A stretch of 64,000 nucleotides of DNA from Arthrobacter gallicola (GCF_014836775.1 NZ_JACSQD010000007.1:215532-279531), one strand, 5' to 3'; numbered from the stretch's first letter, positions 44,519-52,703 are shown. Translations and numbers: made by a program. The notes: generated by a model from the letters alone, not told the origin.

Positions 44519-45214
44519 CCCATTGCTGCTAATACCCCTCTGCCGTCCTACGTTTCCGGTTTCCTGCCCGGCGAAGAAACCGTCATGGGTCAGTCCATAC
44601 AAGTAGACGCCAGCCGATGGCAGAAGGCTTTGGCAGACCGCGGCCTACCCTCTCTGGAAGGTATCCTGGCGAGCCCGGGGTTGAGACATGTGTCCCGACG
44701 CGTTGTCTTCGAGCTCGGTGCCAGGGACATCACCCCGGAGAACGCATTCCAGCTCCTCTACTATTCCCTGGCCTGGGGGCTCGGCAAAAGAGCCCGGAAG
44801 TTCAACAAGCGACTCGACGGCCTGGCCGAGGACCAGGAGAATACTGCGAAGCTGCTCACGGAAGCCTGGACGGCAGTCCGCAGCGGTGAGCCTGCCGAGG
44901 TCGTCTACAGCACATTGACCACGTCACGAGGCAAGGCCCGGATCCCCCAATTCGGTCCGGCATTCTCGACCAAGTTTCTCTACTTCGCCCAGGGCCCGGA
45001 CATCCCGCCCCGCTACGTCATTCTGGACAAGGTGGTGGCAGGCAGCCTGCATGAGGCTTGGCCGGGCGCCCCAAAGGCCGGCTGGTACCCGGACGCCTAC
45101 GGCCGGTACTGCTCCTTCATAAGCCGCTGGGCGGACCTGGCCACCGAAGAGATCAACGGTGCACGTAAAGTGCGGGCCGACGAAATCGAATTCACTCTGT
45201 TCACCCGCAAGTAG
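44516..45214 (+). CDS. 8-oxoguanine DNA glycosylase (OGG)-fold-like protein
   Basis: 232-residue protein. The middle (RIPQFGPAFSTKFLYFAQG, then YVILDKVVAGSL) resembles the helix-hairpin-helix part of OGG-type glycosylases as found in a group of uncharacterised bacterial proteins, with the Lys-Asp placement (STKFLYF...ILDKVV) that could give catalytic residues. It lacks other OGG domains. Such proteins often sit in variable regions and might process damaged or modified DNA; activity is unproven. The ATG at 44516 lies six bases after a TAGAGT box. First gene of the accessory region. Confidence 0.6.
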   Translation: MPIAANTPLPSYVSGFLPGEETVMGQSIQVDASRWQKALADRGLPSLEGILASPGLRHVSRRVVFELGARDITPENAFQLLYYSLAWGLGKRARKFNKRLDGLAEDQENTAKLLTEAWTAVRSGEPAEVVYSTLTTSRGKARIPQFGPAFSTKFLYFAQGPDIPPRYVILDKVVAGSLHEAWPGAPKAGWYPDAYGRYCSFISRWADLATEEINGARKVRADEIEFTLFTRK

Positions 45215-45761
45215 GGCTGTACGGGATCTATGGATAACACACCGGACGCCCGTGCTGGGCTGCTGCAGCCTGTGCGGGATTGGACGGAGCAAGCTCCGTT
45301 CTCCCACGGATAGCCGCTCGGCTGCTCATGGCAGGCGTCCTGACTGTCTTTCCCGGCTTCATGACGCTCCTGTTTGTTGCCGGTGGAAAGTTCATCCATA
45401 GGCAGGTCGCGGCAGTGTCCTAGTGACGGGGGCCGCTGCCCTCGTGCGAGTCCAGGCCTCAGCCCGCAGTTCCGTTCCTGAGAATGAAGCGTTCAGTTGG
45501 TCTGAGCATCAGAACCGCTGGTTTGGTCTCCTCTGGTCCTGTGTGCCGTGTTCTGCGGGTTCGGCATGGTCTCTGATTTCCACACATATAGGGAGCACAA
45601 CTACCCTGCCTGTCTTACTCCTCTGTCCGTCCACCAACAGTCATCCCATCCGGCGCAGTCGCGCAAAGCAAGTGCGTCTCGTGTCCTTACCGGGAAAACG
45701 TTGCATCAGGAGTGTGGTGGATGCCGTCTACGCTCAGCAGGCTGGCTTCGGGCATGAATAA
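45215..45761. other. 547-bp stretch without a supported gene
   Basis: Short open frames exist on both strands, but none has a ribosome site, recognisable protein or sensible codon use. It looks like decayed DNA at the start of the accessory region. Confidence 0.5.
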
Positions 45762-45762
45762 G

Positions 45763-45790
45763 GCCCCGGAGATTGGTGTTCTGGGGCGTT
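45763..45790. terminator. Bidirectional terminator-like hairpin
   Basis: GCCCC and GGGGC arms extend imperfectly through the flanking bases, with GTTTTC after the stem on the plus strand and CTTATT on the minus strand. It lies just past the stop of the 44-residue membrane protein. Confidence 0.5.
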
Positions 45791-45791
45791 T

Positions 45792-45926
45792 TCATTCTTC
45801 GTCGCGGTGGGCTGCTCTGCGGACGGACCGCTTGGGGACTCCCTTGCGTGCGATGTAGATAACGCCGGCAATCAGCGCGGCTACGACCAGGACGACCAGG
45901 ACATGCCATCCGGTGATGACGCCCAT
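45792..45926 (-). CDS. 44-residue single-span membrane protein
   Basis: A short gene: MGVITGWHVLVVLVVAALIA then GVIYIARKGVPKRSVRRAAH ending in RDEE. One strong membrane helix (residues about 5-27) is followed by a basic cytoplasmic tail. A GGGGG-rich ribosome site lies 7 bases before the ATG at 45926, and a terminator hairpin follows the stop. Good signals at both ends make it more convincing than its size suggests. Function unknown. Confidence 0.55.
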   Translation of the reverse strand: MGVITGWHVLVVLVVAALIAGVIYIARKGVPKRSVRRAAHRDEE

Positions 45927-45983
45927 ATCATCCCCCTTCCGTCTAGCTGGGGTAGGCCATGTAGGCACCACCGTAGCCGAGGT

Positions 45984-46532
45984 TCAACTGACCCGGAAGT
46001 CGACCAGGCAGTCGTCGTAGTGGTCCTCGGCGCCAATGCGTGCGTTGAAGTCGGAGACGCCCCTGCGGTGCCACCCCGCCCTGCGCGGCCACAAGCTTCT
46101 GAATCGAGGTCACAGCCACGGATCCCGCGACAGTGCGACGGTTGTCCTGTGGATCCCTGCGGTAGACCCTCACTGAGGGGCGGTGTCCAGCCGGAACCCA
46201 GACTGTCCCGCAACCAGGATCGCGTTGCCGTCGATGACCCCGGCCGCATCATTGGATGGGCTCTCAGGGGATCTCAAATCACGTGCCTGGGGTACCTCTG
46301 GATACAACATGCAAGGACCGCCGCTGCTCGTTCGTCCAATGGCTGCTCCGTCGATATGGGCTGCCGGCCAACCGGTTATTGGGCTCTCCCCAATGGAGAG
46401 GTTCGCCCTCGGCCGGTCGCTGCCGGCTTTGAGTTTCACCTCCTGCGGAGACGAGACCGCAGTAGGAACGGATGCGCCGCCGGCGGCACCACTGGCAACC
46501 AGTAGACCGACAGCCGTCTTGGTATCCTGCAT
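45984..46532 (-). pseudogene. Decayed hypothetical gene
   Basis: A plausible protein can be read only across three frames: it starts MQDTKTAVGLLVASGAAGGA at 46532, runs to GQSGFRLDTAP near 46170, continues in another frame as VRVYRRDPQDNRRTVAGSVA then VTSIQKLVAAQGGV, and ends in a third as SDFNARIGAEDHYDDCLVDF before the stop at 45984. Two single-base shifts would explain this. I do not recognise the family. The overlapping upstream frame (46549-47169) may hold more of it. Confidence 0.35.
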
Positions 46533-46741
46533 CTTCACTTCTGTGGGATTAGGGAGTACATCGGTCCCTGGTAAGCAACAGCCACGCCGGTGGCTCCGAG
46601 ACGGCTGCTGAACTCGTCTGCCGAAGTAAGCCCACAGCTGCAAAACGGGCCGCGTCGACAGCACAGGTGACGATGAGGTCCGCTGTGGGCGTTACTCTGA
46701 AATTCAACTGGCTGGTGAACTGGCCTTCAATCCAGAGATGA

Positions 46742-47330
46742 GATCCTCCCCAGGCCTCCGGCCGCGGCAGCGTTGAGGTCAACGAGGGGCGTGAGAACAT
46801 CGCCCAACGATTCTGTTGGGCGTACGGCGATCCGAAGAAGCTCCAGAAGGTTCCGGTTAAGGCGCCAATCGCCGCAGCCGCGGCGATCTGCAGCACGATC
46901 GTGCTGTCCGCCGGCCTGCTGTTCGGCGCTACCGCTTGCGGCGCAGATGAGCCTGCCAAAGTCGACAAGGCTGCAGCTGCCGAGGAGAAGGCAAAGCTCA
47001 CTGCGGCCGGCTCTGCGTACACCATAGAGAAGTTCTTTAGGGCGAGCACTTCAGATGCGATTGCTGCTACTTTCCCCCGGATCACACCGATGCGAAGACG
47101 TTCTCTGAGGGTTGTTCTGCCCACCGATCCGGAGACGAAGGCTTGTGGCCTTGCAGCTGCAATGGCCACTTCGCACTGGTAAAGGTCCCGGTCCCGAGGG
47201 CTGAGCCTCGATGTCCGTGGATGAGTCCAAGATCGTCGTCAAGGACCGCACTGATTCTGTTCCTGTCGAAACTATTTCTGTGAAGTCCGACTGCATTTCG
47301 CAAACCCGACGTCACATTTGGGGTTATCCG
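46742..47330 (+). pseudogene. Decayed lipoprotein gene
   Basis: Frame 2 gives a lipoprotein-like start (KVPVKAPIAAAAAICSTIVL, SAGLLFGATACGADEPAKVD) but no usable start codon. From about 47077 the coherent reading moves to another frame (DHTDAKTFSEGCSAHRSGDE, GLWPCSCNGHFALVKVPV), and from about 47211 to a third (SVDESKIVVKDRTDSVPVET). Two frameshifts and a missing start suggest a dead secreted protein. Family unknown. Confidence 0.4.
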
Positions 47331-47375
47331 AATATTAGCGAAGAACGCCGGGGCAACTCTGGTACATTCCACGCC

Positions 47376-48257
47376 ATGTCTCAAATCTCAATAGCTGCCC
47401 GTCAATTTGCGGCCATCACAGTCCTCATCGGTTCCACGGCAGTATTGAGCGCGTGCACTTCCACGCCCGCCGAGGCCGAAGGAAGCGGCATTCCGACCCA
47501 TCTTCCGTCAGCTCCGCCGTCATTGACGGCCGACGACCACAAGGAAGCGGAATGGGAGAAGAACGGCTTCGACATCATCAATGGAGATAAAGTCACGGCG
47601 CCGGACGGGTCGACCTACCAGAAGATTGTCCTGGCACCTGGAGACGTCACCGGTGCAGCCGCGGAATGGGACCGGAACTACAGGGTCTTGGAGGGAGCCG
47701 GGTGGACCCGCGAAGAGTACATGGAAGGATTTCGGCTCGTTTCGGAGTACGGCGTCACTGAACTCCTTGACTCTGTTGCCCTGGAAACCGGCAGTGAAGG
47801 GGTGGACGAGTGGCGCAGATCCGGGGCTCCCGAGAAGTACTTCGGTCCGGCTATGCTCGGCGACCCCGGTTTGTTCGCGGTCCCCAGTCCGGTTCTCGTA
47901 ACAGCCTCTGAAGCAGACGGGCTACCTCCGATCATTCCCCAGCTCGTCCACGACGGGAAGCCGCGTGCTGCGTCCGTGCGCGTTCAGATGGATCCGAGCA
48001 TCGGCACAGCGATCGTCGGAGACAACGGCGAATACCTCCAGGTCCCCCTAGCATTCGAAGTCCTCTACCGCGTCTCCCCGGAGGCTTTCAAGGACTTCGC
48101 CGCCGCGAACCCCCGAGTGGACTCCGAGATTCCGGAGACTGAAAGCGTCTACCGGGTCTCCGGGGAATGGACCGCATTGGTTGGCAGGACTGCCGACGGC
48201 AGCATGAAAATCGAAGGAGCCCAGTTCTACGGGGAAACCGAGTACGGACAGTCCTAG
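47376..48257 (+). CDS. Hypothetical lipoprotein
   Basis: 293-residue predicted lipoprotein: FAAITVLIGSTAVLSAC with lipobox Cys near residue 27, then a Pro/Ser-rich linker and a folded domain (DGSTYQKIVLAPGDVTGAAA; AEWDRNYRVLEGAGWTREEY). No family recognised. The ATG at 47376 follows TACATT (47363-47368) by 7 bases, suggesting a leaderless message; the longer frame to 47211 belongs to the decayed gene upstream. It is intact, unlike its neighbours. Confidence 0.68.
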   Translation: MSQISIAARQFAAITVLIGSTAVLSACTSTPAEAEGSGIPTHLPSAPPSLTADDHKEAEWEKNGFDIINGDKVTAPDGSTYQKIVLAPGDVTGAAAEWDRNYRVLEGAGWTREEYMEGFRLVSEYGVTELLDSVALETGSEGVDEWRRSGAPEKYFGPAMLGDPGLFAVPSPVLVTASEADGLPPIIPQLVHDGKPRAASVRVQMDPSIGTAIVGDNGEYLQVPLAFEVLYRVSPEAFKDFAAANPRVDSEIPETESVYRVSGEWTALVGRTADGSMKIEGAQFYGETEYGQS

Positions 48258-48513
48258 GGAGCCGTCTGGCCCAGGCGCCCCGCGGCCCGGCGTGTTTTTG
48301 AGTCGGTTTGAGGGCCGGTTAGCCGAAGGCATGCCATCAGCGGTAGTCATCGGGGTTGAGGCTGAGCCCTGCAGCGGCGTCGCTCAACGAGGAGCTTTGG
48401 CCCTCCGCTGTGCACTCAGGAACGGTGTGGGCTATCTCGATGACTTAGATCAGAGGCCGCGGCACGTTGTAGAGCTCGAACGACATCACGATGCCTTCAG
48501 CGCGGCGATACCC

Positions 48514-48567
48514 GCCTCAAAACAGAATCCCACCTCCGTCCACCAGGTGAGGGTTCTGTTTTGAGGC
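48514..48567 (-). terminator. Long hairpin between convergent genes
   Basis: Inverted repeat with arms of about 22 bases (48514-48535 and 48545-48567), one mismatch and one bulge, with TTCTGTTTTG in the arm. It sits 19 bases beyond the stop of the minus-strand gene at 48586 and probably terminates it, and may also end the lipoprotein transcript. The 250 bases between 48258 and 48513 hold no gene I can support. Confidence 0.7.
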
Positions 48568-48585
48568 GAGCTTTCAGACGCTGTG

Positions 48586-49398
48586 TTAGCCGCCTGCTCC
48601 GGTGGGCTTCGGCTCGACGCGCCAGCCCCTTATCGGGAGACCTGGCACACCGCGCCACGCCTGGTTGCACTTGCCGCAGGCGATGTGGACGTCGTGCTCG
48701 CGGAATCCAGGTATGTTGTCATGCTCTTCGATCATGGACCCGCGGCCACAGGGGCACAGAAATTCAAGACGCTCGATCGTCCCTGCACCTACGCCCCAAC
48801 CTGGAACGGCCTCTTCGGTACTGCTCATGTCCTCGGTGGGAGACTCATGTCCCCCGATCAGCTCCGGCGGCGCGGTCCTCGCCCACTCAACGATCGCTTC
48901 CAACGCTGCGTCAAACGCTGTCGGTATGGCTGAAATCTCCCGAAGGATATCCAGCAGATCCTGAGCATTGACAGCGATGCGGTGGGAGCTGCTCTCGATT
49001 CCGTCGAAGTAATCGCCGGCTAGGTCGCCTACTATGTCATCGCGATCTGCTGGCTGGATCAGCCACTCGTGGAACGGATAAACCTCCGTTGACGGCGTTG
49101 GCATCTGCAAGCGACTCACAACAAGCTCACCGGCCGCACACTGCTCAAGGGCTGTCTTCAAGTGTGTGAACCCCGCGGGCCGGTAGTGGTGCGCTTTGGG
49201 CTGGCTCTCTGAAATGACGATGCGCCTGACGTAACCATGTTCTTGCTCAGATATTCCAATCAACAAGTTCAGCCCGCCGTCTGCGACCAGCGGAAGCCCC
49301 AGCGCTGCCGCCGCCCAAATGAGGCGGCCGTTGGAGACATAGGAGCATTGAGCGCGAAGGAACTTCTCAGCAGTGTGCTTCAGCGTGTAGCTGCTCAC
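48586..49398 (-). CDS. Hypothetical protein with C-terminal zinc-ribbon-like motif
   Basis: About 270 residues. Near the C-terminus, CPCGRGSMIEEHDNIPGFRE then CGKCNQAW gives two CxC/CxxC pairs about 25 residues apart, likely a zinc site. The N-terminal part (YTLKHTAEKFLRAQCSYVSN, GLPLVADGGLNLLIGISEQE) is not recognised. The GTG at 49398 has AGGAG 11 bases upstream; an ATG at 49434 in the same frame is an alternative start. It lies in the accessory region and could be a nucleic-acid-binding protein of mobile origin. Confidence 0.55.
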   Translation of the reverse strand: MSSYTLKHTAEKFLRAQCSYVSNGRLIWAAAALGLPLVADGGLNLLIGISEQEHGYVRRIVISESQPKAHHYRPAGFTHLKTALEQCAAGELVVSRLQMPTPSTEVYPFHEWLIQPADRDDIVGDLAGDYFDGIESSSHRIAVNAQDLLDILREISAIPTAFDAALEAIVEWARTAPPELIGGHESPTEDMSSTEEAVPGWGVGAGTIERLEFLCPCGRGSMIEEHDNIPGFREHDVHIACGKCNQAWRGVPGLPIRGWRVEPKPTGAGG

Positions 49399-49491
49399 CG
49401 TAGGTGTTTCTCCTGGTGTGAGGGGAGTGAACATCCGCAGGAAATCTGTAATCAGAGCCAGTTCGACAAAGTCGCTAGTCCGGTTGAATCT

Positions 49492-49764
49492 CTACTGAGT
49501 ATCTGCGTTGAAGCCGGATTCGCCAAGGACGAAGTCGCCGTCGTCCGCACCGATCAGCGGGTGGTCATTGAGGGTGTTGATCAGCTGCCGCGCGCTGACC
49601 CATTCACCGAGAAGCTTTTGGGCCAGCGGTGACTCAGTCTGACGCAGTACGGTCGTGTGGTTCGTGCCGACATATCCTGCCCAGGCACGCGCATCCTGCT
49701 TGGTCTTGCGATCGCGGGCGGGGTGTTGTTGGAGTCCATCTCGATCTTCAATCTGGGCATACAC
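49492..49764 (-). CDS. Hypothetical protein, probably a truncated gene
   Basis: 90 residues with a protein-like segment AWAGYVGTNHTTVLRQTESP then ARQLINTLNDHPLIGADDGD and FVLGESGFNADTQ. It ends soon after, where relatives would be expected to continue, and the first 25 residues look like a different, shifted frame (49581-49787 carries another plausible start). No ribosome site is clear. Best seen as the 5' part of a larger gene left by decay. Function unknown. Confidence 0.35.
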   Translation of the reverse strand: MYAQIEDRDGLQQHPARDRKTKQDARAWAGYVGTNHTTVLRQTESPLAQKLLGEWVSARQLINTLNDHPLIGADDGDFVLGESGFNADTQ

Positions 49765-50128
49765 CCCACGCCTGTAAGCCCTGTCATTAAAGAGAGATAT
49801 GTTTATGCAGGTACTTCGTGACTGGATCTGTGGCAGTTGTCTTCAGTGTCATCATCAACGGCTCAGATCGTCCAGCAGGCCATGACCCACGGGCTACAAC
49901 GGCCAACGCCCACACGGCAGCCTCGGAGGCAAAGCACCCATCACCCCGTGTAACTAACGTGCTGTCTGAGTACAACTAGCCGGCGGTGCAGCCTAGGAGT
50001 AGGCCCCCTTATTCTGCTTGCTTCAACATACGCAGCGCCGGTGCCGGCCCATCAGCGCGGCAGACGTCGATCGGACCTGCTCCCAGGACAGGATCATGGC
50101 CGGTAAACCACAGGCGGCCCTGTCGGTA
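49765..50128. other. 364-bp stretch without a supported gene
   Basis: Only short frames without ribosome sites or recognisable products are present on either strand. Confidence 0.45.
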
Positions 50129-50190
50129 CGATTTAGATGCATGCCGATCGCCCGCGCATTTGCACGGGCGATCGGCATGCATCTAAATCG
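50129..50190. repeat. Perfect 26-bp inverted repeat with 10-base loop
   Basis: Arms 50129-50154 and 50165-50190 are exactly complementary, starting CGATTTAGATGCATGC, with loop CGCATTTGCA. The arms mix A+T-rich and G+C-rich parts and there is no T-run, so it is not an ordinary terminator, although it lies 11 bases after the stop of the small membrane gene at 50201. A protein-binding palindrome, cruciform or mobile-element end are other readings. Confidence 0.9.
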
Positions 50191-50200
50191 TTCTCGATAC

Positions 50201-50389
50201 CTATGTGTCTCGGTGCTGCTTCGGTTTGATAAGACGTGCAGCGACTGCCCAGACGACCAGGATAATGAGAGCGGTAATGAGCAGTTGCAAGAGACTGATT
50301 GGGCCATTCAGGATTACCGCATAAATGAAAACGGCAACGAGGAACAAGACAGACGGACCTATCCAATTGATCGTTTTACGATTCAACAT
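50201..50389 (-). CDS. 62-residue two-span membrane protein
   Basis: Two membrane helices: about residues 10-30 (GPSVLFLVAVFIYAVILNGP) and 34-52 (LQLLITALIILVVWAVAARL), then a short basic tail. GAGG lies 5-6 bases before the ATG at 50389. It starts 48 bases after the secreted peptide gene on the same strand, so they likely form one operon. Such a partner is reminiscent of bacteriocin immunity proteins, but there is no family match. Confidence 0.6.
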   Translation of the reverse strand: MLNRKTINWIGPSVLFLVAVFIYAVILNGPISLLQLLITALIILVVWAVAARLIKPKQHRDT

Positions 50390-50436
50390 TTTGCCTCGAT
50401 TCTACTCGTGTGCTTGGCTCCAGGATCTTCCCAAGC

Positions 50437-50805
50437 CTAACTCTGAGAGATCAGCAGCGGCGAGACAAGAGCGACGCCAATCCCAGTTACGACAGTGCAT
50501 GTCAAGCTGTTGTTAGAGCACCACGCCTGGGCTGCTTCATAGCCCTGCTTGATCTCCTCCCAGACATCACGCTGGCCGGGCTGGATCTGGAGCACTACTT
50601 CCCAGTTCTCCAGGAGTGCATAGGTACCTGTCGTGCAGTCACGAGGGTCTTTCCCTGTCCAGTCTTGGACGGTCGTACCGACTTGGCACTGGGCGTAACT
50701 TCCGTCCGCGGGGCTGGCCTGAGCCGGTGCGGCAATGAATGTGAGTCCCATTGCGACGAACAGTCCGGCAACCAAAGTGGCCAGATATTTCTTCATGCTA
50801 TTCAT
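50437..50805 (-). CDS. Small secreted Cys-containing protein (bacteriocin-like candidate)
   Basis: 122-residue precursor. Sec signal MNSMKKYLATLVAGLFVAMG LT then a cleavage site after AQA near residue 30, leaving a mature protein of about 92 residues with four cysteines (AQCQVG, RDCTTG, AWCSNNSLTC) and a hydrophobic, Gly-containing C-terminus (TVVTGIGVALVSPLL). A strong ribosome site AGGAGG lies 5 bases before the ATG at 50805. Followed by a two-TM protein gene. The layout fits a secreted antimicrobial or cell-surface peptide with a membrane partner, but no known bacteriocin family is matched. Confidence 0.65.
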   Translation of the reverse strand: MNSMKKYLATLVAGLFVAMGLTFIAAPAQASPADGSYAQCQVGTTVQDWTGKDPRDCTTGTYALLENWEVVLQIQPGQRDVWEEIKQGYEAAQAWCSNNSLTCTVVTGIGVALVSPLLISQS

Positions 50806-51126
50806 GACATCCTCCTATTGATAGTCTCTATCTTTCGGACGCCTAAGCGACGGTATCACTATTTATTTTTAATGCAACCCATATTTTCATAATTCTCAAC
50901 CCAATGATTTAGTACATGCAAAGTGATGCTCATTTCGACAGTCATGGCACACGCCTTCCGATAACGGGTAATTAGACGACCCAGCTGATGCACTGATGTT
51001 GCTCTGACAAGGGATAACATGCAAAAACATTCCCCCGCATGCGTCGGGATCGCCGTATGGTCAGGACAGGAGTAAAGGGGGCCCCGGAACGATAAGGCTG
51101 ACGCGTCAGCAACGAGGATTCGACCT
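50806..51126. other. A+T-rich upstream region of the secreted peptide
   Basis: About 320 bases with the lowest G+C in the window (for example TATTTATTTTTAATGC near 50860). It likely holds the promoter of the peptide gene. The open frame at 50859-51134 on the minus strand is not convincing. Confidence 0.5.
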
Positions 51127-51258
51127 ATGGCCATAGCGACACTGGCCGCCTCGGCCGTTCTCGACGCCTCAATGCTCTTCTTTACAGCTCCCGCCAGCGC
51201 ACAGATGGTGTGCTCGGATGGCAGTCCCGTGACTGCCTCAGGTGTGCAACTGGGTTGA
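51127..51258 (+). pseudogene. Secreted-protein remnant (signal peptide only)
   Basis: 43 codons: MAIATLAASAVLDASMLFFT then APASA, a signal peptide with cleavage site, and a mature part of only 18 residues beginning QMVCSDGSPV. GAGG lies 9 bases before the ATG at 51127. Probably the 5' stub of a secreted protein cut by rearrangement; a genuine tiny peptide is possible. Confidence 0.3.
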
Positions 51259-52128
51259 CGACAACCCCGACCCGAGCCATGACAGCTTCAGGCCGCAGCG
51301 GTGAGACCGACATCGGAGAGACGTTGACCTGCCTAATGGCGGGAAGGGATGGCGTCATGGTTGCGTAACCCATGACGGGTAACGGTCCGTTCAGCAGGAT
51401 GTGATCGTTGTGAACCACCCGTGCCGGACAGGACGAGAGCCAAAGAACTCGCCGTGCCATCAGTTCACGACTCCCATCCCTCTTCACCGGCCGAAGGCCT
51501 TCCTCCCGGCCACACACCAACGACCACCAACCTTCCCTCATGACCGGCACTCTCCCGGGCGCGGCCCCTACCACCACCCGAGCCCCATGACCCAGGCACC
51601 CAAACCTGGTGGCGCCCAACCGCCGGTCGCAGGCCTCATCGCCCAAGCACCTCCGTGTGCGGTGATGGATGACGCGTACGCAGTTGATGGCACGCGTGGC
51701 AGCAACGGGAGGGTCTGCCCGAAGGGCGGTGAAGGCCCGCTGTGGGCGTGATCGAACGGAGGGTGACATCGTCGGGGGACAGCAGAGTCGTGGATGAGAG
51801 CAGGATTGTGTGGGCAGATGCCGTAAGTGAGCAGCACACGAGCCAAATCGAGGCCGCGGCGGTGACCAGACGTGAATGAATGAGGTCCAAGCAGCGCACA
51901 TAAACCGATTGAACCGCTTATCTACAGTGAGAGAAGCGGGGACCCGTTCGCTGGGCGAACACCGGGATTTGCGCCCTGCGCCACGAGAGCACTCGTGGGC
52001 GCGGGCCCCGGGAGACCCCGGAACGCCAATTCCTGACGGCCGCCCGTATCGCTTCAAGGGCTGCCATATCAAGTGCCTGCGGTCGGCAGCGCAGCCCTAG
52101 ACATCAGGCTGCGTCCCTTGCAGCGCGT
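51259..52128. other. 870-bp stretch without a supported gene
   Basis: A 296-codon open frame (51182-52072, minus) is Arg/Cys/Pro-rich and unlike a real protein. A second minus frame at 51636-51899 begins with a signal-like segment (IWLVCCSLTASAHTILLSS) but soon degenerates. I read the stretch as decayed DNA. Confidence 0.45.
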
Positions 52129-52331
52129 TCAAATCCAAGCGTGCACGGTCGCGCGCTCATAGCGGACGAATCCATGCAACTTGAGTGGGCGCGGTCCCAC
52201 ACCGTTGGAGCTCCAGTTAGCAAGCGTCTTCGGTGAGACCTGCAGCCAGAGGCTGCAACTTCAACTCTGGTCAGGAGCTGGTCCGGCAGACTTTCGCCGG
52301 AGCCCGGTTCCACTAATTTGTGTTTCTGCAT
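52129..52331 (-). pseudogene. Excisionase-like helix-turn-helix gene, frameshifted
   Basis: Starts MQKHKLVEPGSGESLPDQLL TRVEVAA and, after a one-base shift near 52247, continues as LQVSPKTLANWSSNGVGPRP then LKLHGFVRYERATVHAWI and a stop. The joined 68 residues match the HTH_17 excisionase type found in integrative elements. It lies 150 bases from the tRNA-Thr gene, the usual place for an excisionase of an element integrated in a tRNA. No integrase is seen. Confidence 0.6.
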
Positions 52332-52427
52332 AGTGGTTTCTATGCGTGCCGCTCCCCGACGGCTGACAGCTTTTTCAGCGAAAGCGTGTCGTAAGCGTGT
52401 CGTGGGCCCTTTTCGTCCCATGAGAAA

Positions 52428-52466
52428 ACCCCTCCTGATCTGGCGTTTCACCTGATCAGAAGGGGT
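52428..52466 (-). terminator. Terminator of tRNA-Thr
   Basis: Imperfect inverted repeat ACCCCTCCTGATC / GATCAGAAGGGGT followed on the minus strand by TTTTC, just downstream of the tRNA. Confidence 0.7.
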
Positions 52467-52480
52467 GTGGGATGAAGCAG

Positions 52481-52557
52481 TGGAGCCCCCTGCCGGATTC
52501 GAACCGGCGACCCCCTGTTTACAAGACAGGTGCTCTGGCCAACTGAGCTAAGGAGGC
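52481..52557 (-). tRNA. tRNA-Thr (anticodon UGU)
   Basis: 77-nt tRNA with encoded CCA. The acceptor stem GCCTCCT pairs with AGGGGGC (one G-U), discriminator T. The anticodon arm is CCTGT-CTTGTAA-ACAGG, giving anticodon TGT, which reads ACA. The T arm is GCCGG-TTCGAAT-CCGGC. It ends the accessory region and is a likely integration site. Confidence 0.95.
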
Positions 52558-52642
52558 GTGGCCGGCAAACCGGCCGCGCGCCGTCGTCGTCGTCCCTTAC
52601 CGAAACGACAAAACAGCGCTAGACAAGATTAGCCCAGAGCAG

Positions 52643-52681
52643 CCTCCGGAACGAAACCATCACAAGGTTCCGTTCCGGAGG
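52643..52681 (-). terminator. Terminator of the DsbA-like gene
   Basis: 16-bp stem with one mismatch (52643-52658 with 52666-52681), 7-base loop, 22 bases past the stop on the minus strand. Confidence 0.65.
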
Positions 52682-52703
52682 ACACTCCGGCACTCAGGTG
52701 CAG

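Noticed and set aside
49787..49975. 62-residue minus-strand frame
   Set aside because: No ribosome site or protein-like pattern.
50859..51134. 91-residue minus-strand frame upstream of the secreted peptide
   Set aside because: Begins opposite a signal-peptide remnant, has no ribosome site and runs through the A+T-rich promoter region.
51182..52072. 296-residue minus-strand frame in the accessory region
   Set aside because: Arg/Cys/Pro-rich translation, no ribosome site and no recognisable segment; treated as decayed DNA.
44375..52480. Intact prophage or active integrative element
   Set aside because: No integrase, portal, terminase, relaxase or replication gene can be read; only remnants and small genes remain.
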